DNA of 64,000 bases from Marisa cornuarietis (Eukaryota; Mollusca; Gastropoda; Architaenioglossa; Ampullariidae), in NCBI GenBank assembly GCA_004794655.1, contig SMMW01000567.1:558001-622000 (forward strand), in the 5' to 3' direction. The position numbers were made by a program, and so were the translations under genes. The notes beneath the pieces are model-generated. The model was not told the origin of the DNA. It saw nothing but the letters and a program-made list of their open reading frames with translations, and ran no database searches. The stretch's first letter is position 1. Every line of letters starts with the position of its first letter. Below are positions 61,432 to 64,000 of the stretch, piece by piece.

Positions 61432-61465
61432 CTGTAGTTTCAGTCATCGCTGTAAGTCTTCTGGT
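61432..61465 (-). CDS. Exon 1 of the minus-strand gene (start codon exon)
   Basis: ATG at 61447-61445 opens MTETT and the exon ends in CTACAG|GTGAGG, leaving one base (phase 1), exactly what exon 2 needs. In the same frame an upstream TAG lies 18 bases before the ATG, so this is the first usable start. The -3 base is G, an acceptable Kozak context. A pyrimidine tract ending in CGTTTCTAG just before 61465 suggests the exon may itself be spliced to a 5' untranslated exon further right. If not, the untranslated leader simply extends upstream. The agreement of donor, phase, start and stop supports a real 5' end; the product is not recognised. Confidence 0.55.
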
Positions 61466-62280
61466 CTAGAAACGACGTAGTGAAGCGAAGACAAAAGTGG
61501 TCAGTTACGGTCACACAGTGGGTCCAGGACTAGCTTCCATCTATATTTGACCACAACCAATTTTTTTGTTCGGCGTTTTTCAGAAACGTCAAAGGGTGAT
61601 TTACTATGCAGTCGCTTTGTTCCTCTTTGCTGATGATGGCGTACCTGTCAGGAACCTGGCGCTGGGTAGCGTGCGACCTAACCCTTGTGAGGTCTGGCTG
61701 GGTTCCTGTCAGCTTACTGGACCTTCTATCACGCTTGTTCAAAGCAGGTTGGATGGTAGTGGTGGTGGTGGTGGTTGGGAGGAGAACAGAGGCAGGGCCA
61801 GGAGGTGCCTGTAGTGAGGGGGCTTTTGATCATCGATTTCCTTTCTACAAAACTGTCGGTGCCTTGGTTACACTTGTGATACTCCAGACAATAAGCAGTT
61901 CTTTTGAGCTTTTTCCATTGGTGGATAGCTTGGCTACATATGCGAGTCGATGATCCAAAGGATTTTTGTTTGCTTAAAAAAGAGGCAGGTGGACAGGGTA
62001 ATGTGCTTGAAAAGCAGGGAGTGGGTGGAGTGGAGAAGGAGAAGAGAGGGGGTGGGCTGCAGATGGAATAGAGCGACTGTTGACTCGAGTGGAAATTGAT
62101 CAAGCTACCTGTCTTCCTCGTGACCGTATTGAGCTTGGAGAGCCCACCAGGCATCGCTTCTGGCTCAACTTGCCTTCAACGTCACGTGCGGCTCTTTCTC
62201 TCTTCTTCCACAGTTCCACGTCCCCAGGACCCTCGGGCAACCCTGCCGTGTATTAATCTCTGTCGTCTGACACGCGGCCA
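61466..62280 (-). other. Upstream region of the minus-strand gene; promoter not resolved
   Basis: Contains a (GGT)n tract at 61749-61772 and mixed-composition sequence open in several frames on both strands (61530-62154). A promoter or 5' untranslated exon may lie here, but I see no TATA box or initiator I would commit to. Confidence 0.3.
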
Positions 62281-62580
62281 AATTTTCTCTTTTTTTCCTT
62301 TTTATTTTCTTTTTTTTCTTTTTTTCTTTCTTTTTTTTTTTTTTGCTTTTAGACCGTTTTAGACAATGATGAATGTCTGGGCGCGCGCTCTCTTTCTGCA
62401 GTCCTTCTCTCTTCCAGGTCTTCCATCCCTATTCCCATCCTTCCTCTCTCTTCTCTCCCCACTACAACCCTACCTTTTATTTCTATTTGTTTTTTATCAT
62501 TATCCTACCCCCCTCCACTTTTTGATCTTCTTCTTCTTCTTCTTGTCCTCGTCTATGTATCCATCATATAATTTATTTTA
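62281..62580 (+). repeat. Polypyrimidine region with (TTC)n
   Basis: 62285-62346 is T-rich with scattered C. 62400-62580 continues CT-rich, with a TTC run at 62524-62545. Open frames here are Phe/Leu/Ser artefacts. Confidence 0.8.
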
Positions 62581-64000
62581 GCGTGGCAGTTGTTACCTTT
62601 GTCCCGTTATATTTACATCCGAGGGATATATCCCCATTTACGTGACGAAGTGTGTGGTGTGGGGGGGGGGACCTGTGCCTTCACGCTGTATTTATGTGCA
62701 AAAAAACGTATTTAATTATATATGCTGGCAATGTGCCGTACTGTATCTGCTCTTCCATCCATTACCCTTTACCACGAATCGTAAATGAGTCTTGTTTTCG
62801 TGACCACGATGTTTATTATTATTATAATTGCTCAAACGTGAGCAAACTCGTGCCTGTTGTTTGGAGAAAAGACATGTTTGTTGTGATTACAGCAGTTCTT
62901 ATTTTTTTTTGTTCATAAAAGCATACAGCACTATCTGACAATCGACGAAAAATGGGATTCATTACGTCTGAGATACATGTAATGAGATCGCTATACTCAG
63001 CTCCAGTGAGAACGACTATAATATTTAGATTAATGACTGACTGTTAGCGAAATGTAATAAAACAGCTGCCAAATCAGTCTCTGTGCATCGCTGAAATGAT
63101 GTCTATATCTTTCTCAGTCTCCAGAAGCCTACATAATAAAACATCTGGAAAATAAGAGGACCTCTGCAAATTGAAGAAGAGCTTGTTGTTATTACTTAAT
63201 TTGCTACTTTCGTGAGTGTAACTGCACTGTTGTCTTTGCCTTGGTATCAGTGGTACAAGATGCGCGTGCTCAGATGGGTTTCCCCAATTACAGGAGAATA
63301 GTAGAAATGTCTGGCTGCATCGAACACATCCTTCCCCGAACAAGAAAGGCGACTAATATCAATGCCCTGTGCATGTCACAACGGCAGACATGTGAAGACA
63401 TATTAGTACTGTCTGACCTTTCCCTACGGCTGACAGTGACCTCCACCTGCAGTTAACTTTGGACGGTAACATAAAACCAAAAAAAAGTCCACAGTGGAAA
63501 GTATTTATCAAGAAATATACTTTCTTACACACTATGGCCGGTATTCAATGCTTTGCTTATTAGCGTCTTTTTATCGTCTTACGATGACGTCATTGAACGA
63601 ACGTGTACACAGTTCTTGGCTATTTTTGGGCTTGGCTGTTTTGTGCGTGCGAGTGTGCGCATGTGTTTGTATGCACATGCAGTATTTCCTTTATTTCTGA
63701 AAGTTTTCAGCTTTGTATTCAACTCTACGAGCACAAATGCTAGACCGTCTGACAGTCGATAATCGATTCACGAAACGGAGTCGTGGACGAAGCACTGTAT
63801 TCCATGTTCTTCGGTCGATCCACAAACTTTCATCTGTTTCCCCGTCCTGCTGTCTGGGTCTGCTTCGTGCTTCCGTTCCTTTGCAGCGTCATCGACTTGG
63901 GGACGACAACAAATATGTCCTACGAACGCGTGTGTGGTTCTGATTGATCACTCTCGACGTCTTCATAGTCTCGTTAAAAATTGATCTTTCCCAAGCTACA
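62581..64000. other. No gene established
   Basis: Includes a G-run at 62661-62670. A plus segment after GTCTTTGCCTTGGTATCAG (about 63252) stays open for about 65 codons. Another short one after TTCCTTTGCAG (63889) stays open to 63943. Both have acceptor-like starts but no recognisable peptide or clear donor. Confidence 0.35.

Overview
The window is eukaryotic nuclear DNA from an animal with large introns and a repeat-rich genome. It has no operons, ribosome-binding sites or dense ORFs. Most open frames are short and many run across dinucleotide repeats. Long (CA)n, (GT)n and (CT)n(CA)n tracts, many short minisatellites, tRNA-derived SINEs, LINE remnants and palindromic MITEs fit a mollusc, probably a gastropod. 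The taxon is an inference from repeat character; I recognised no diagnostic gene.

Protein-coding content is thin. The best case is the 5' end of an unrecognised minus-strand gene near the right end. A coding exon (58453-58584) has a gtaagt donor, and an upstream ATG exon (61432-61465) has a gtgagg donor. The splice phases match, the ATG has an in-frame stop just upstream, and the ~2.85 kb intron carries a MITE. On the plus strand, a 138-bp, 46-codon phase-0/phase-0 exon (23679-23816) has a strong acceptor and an AAAG|GCAAGT (GC-type) donor; a weaker following exon candidate lies at 24245-24378. A GC-rich segment near 11.56-12.13 kb has an NRF-1-like site, an E-box and a YY1-like start context. 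It may be the promoter and first coding exon of a plus-strand gene. None of these products is recognised.

Layout: 0-4 kb has several degenerate minisatellites, including a 21-bp repeat that encodes a heptad in an open frame, plus a SINE head. 5.06-5.9 kb holds the 3' end of a minus-strand LINE. 6-11.5 kb is mostly unremarkable. 11.5-12.2 kb is the promoter-like region. 13.8-24.4 kb has a minisatellite, a full SINE with 17-bp target-site duplications, a second SINE type, a truncated minus copy of the first SINE, and the exon candidates. 24.5-32.7 kb is largely AT-rich with two minisatellites. 32.7-34.1 kb and 38.8-39.7 kb carry two decayed copies of one endonuclease/reverse-transcriptase LINE family, the second bracketed by two copies of a short (CT)n(CA)n-tailed repeat. 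46.5-60.1 kb holds three copies of one palindromic MITE family and an unrelated 266-bp MITE. The last part is the 5' region of the minus-strand gene.

The genes cannot be assembled into a pathway from this window, since only isolated exons are visible. I found no rRNA, intact tRNA gene, CRISPR array, intact transposon or complete protein-coding gene.
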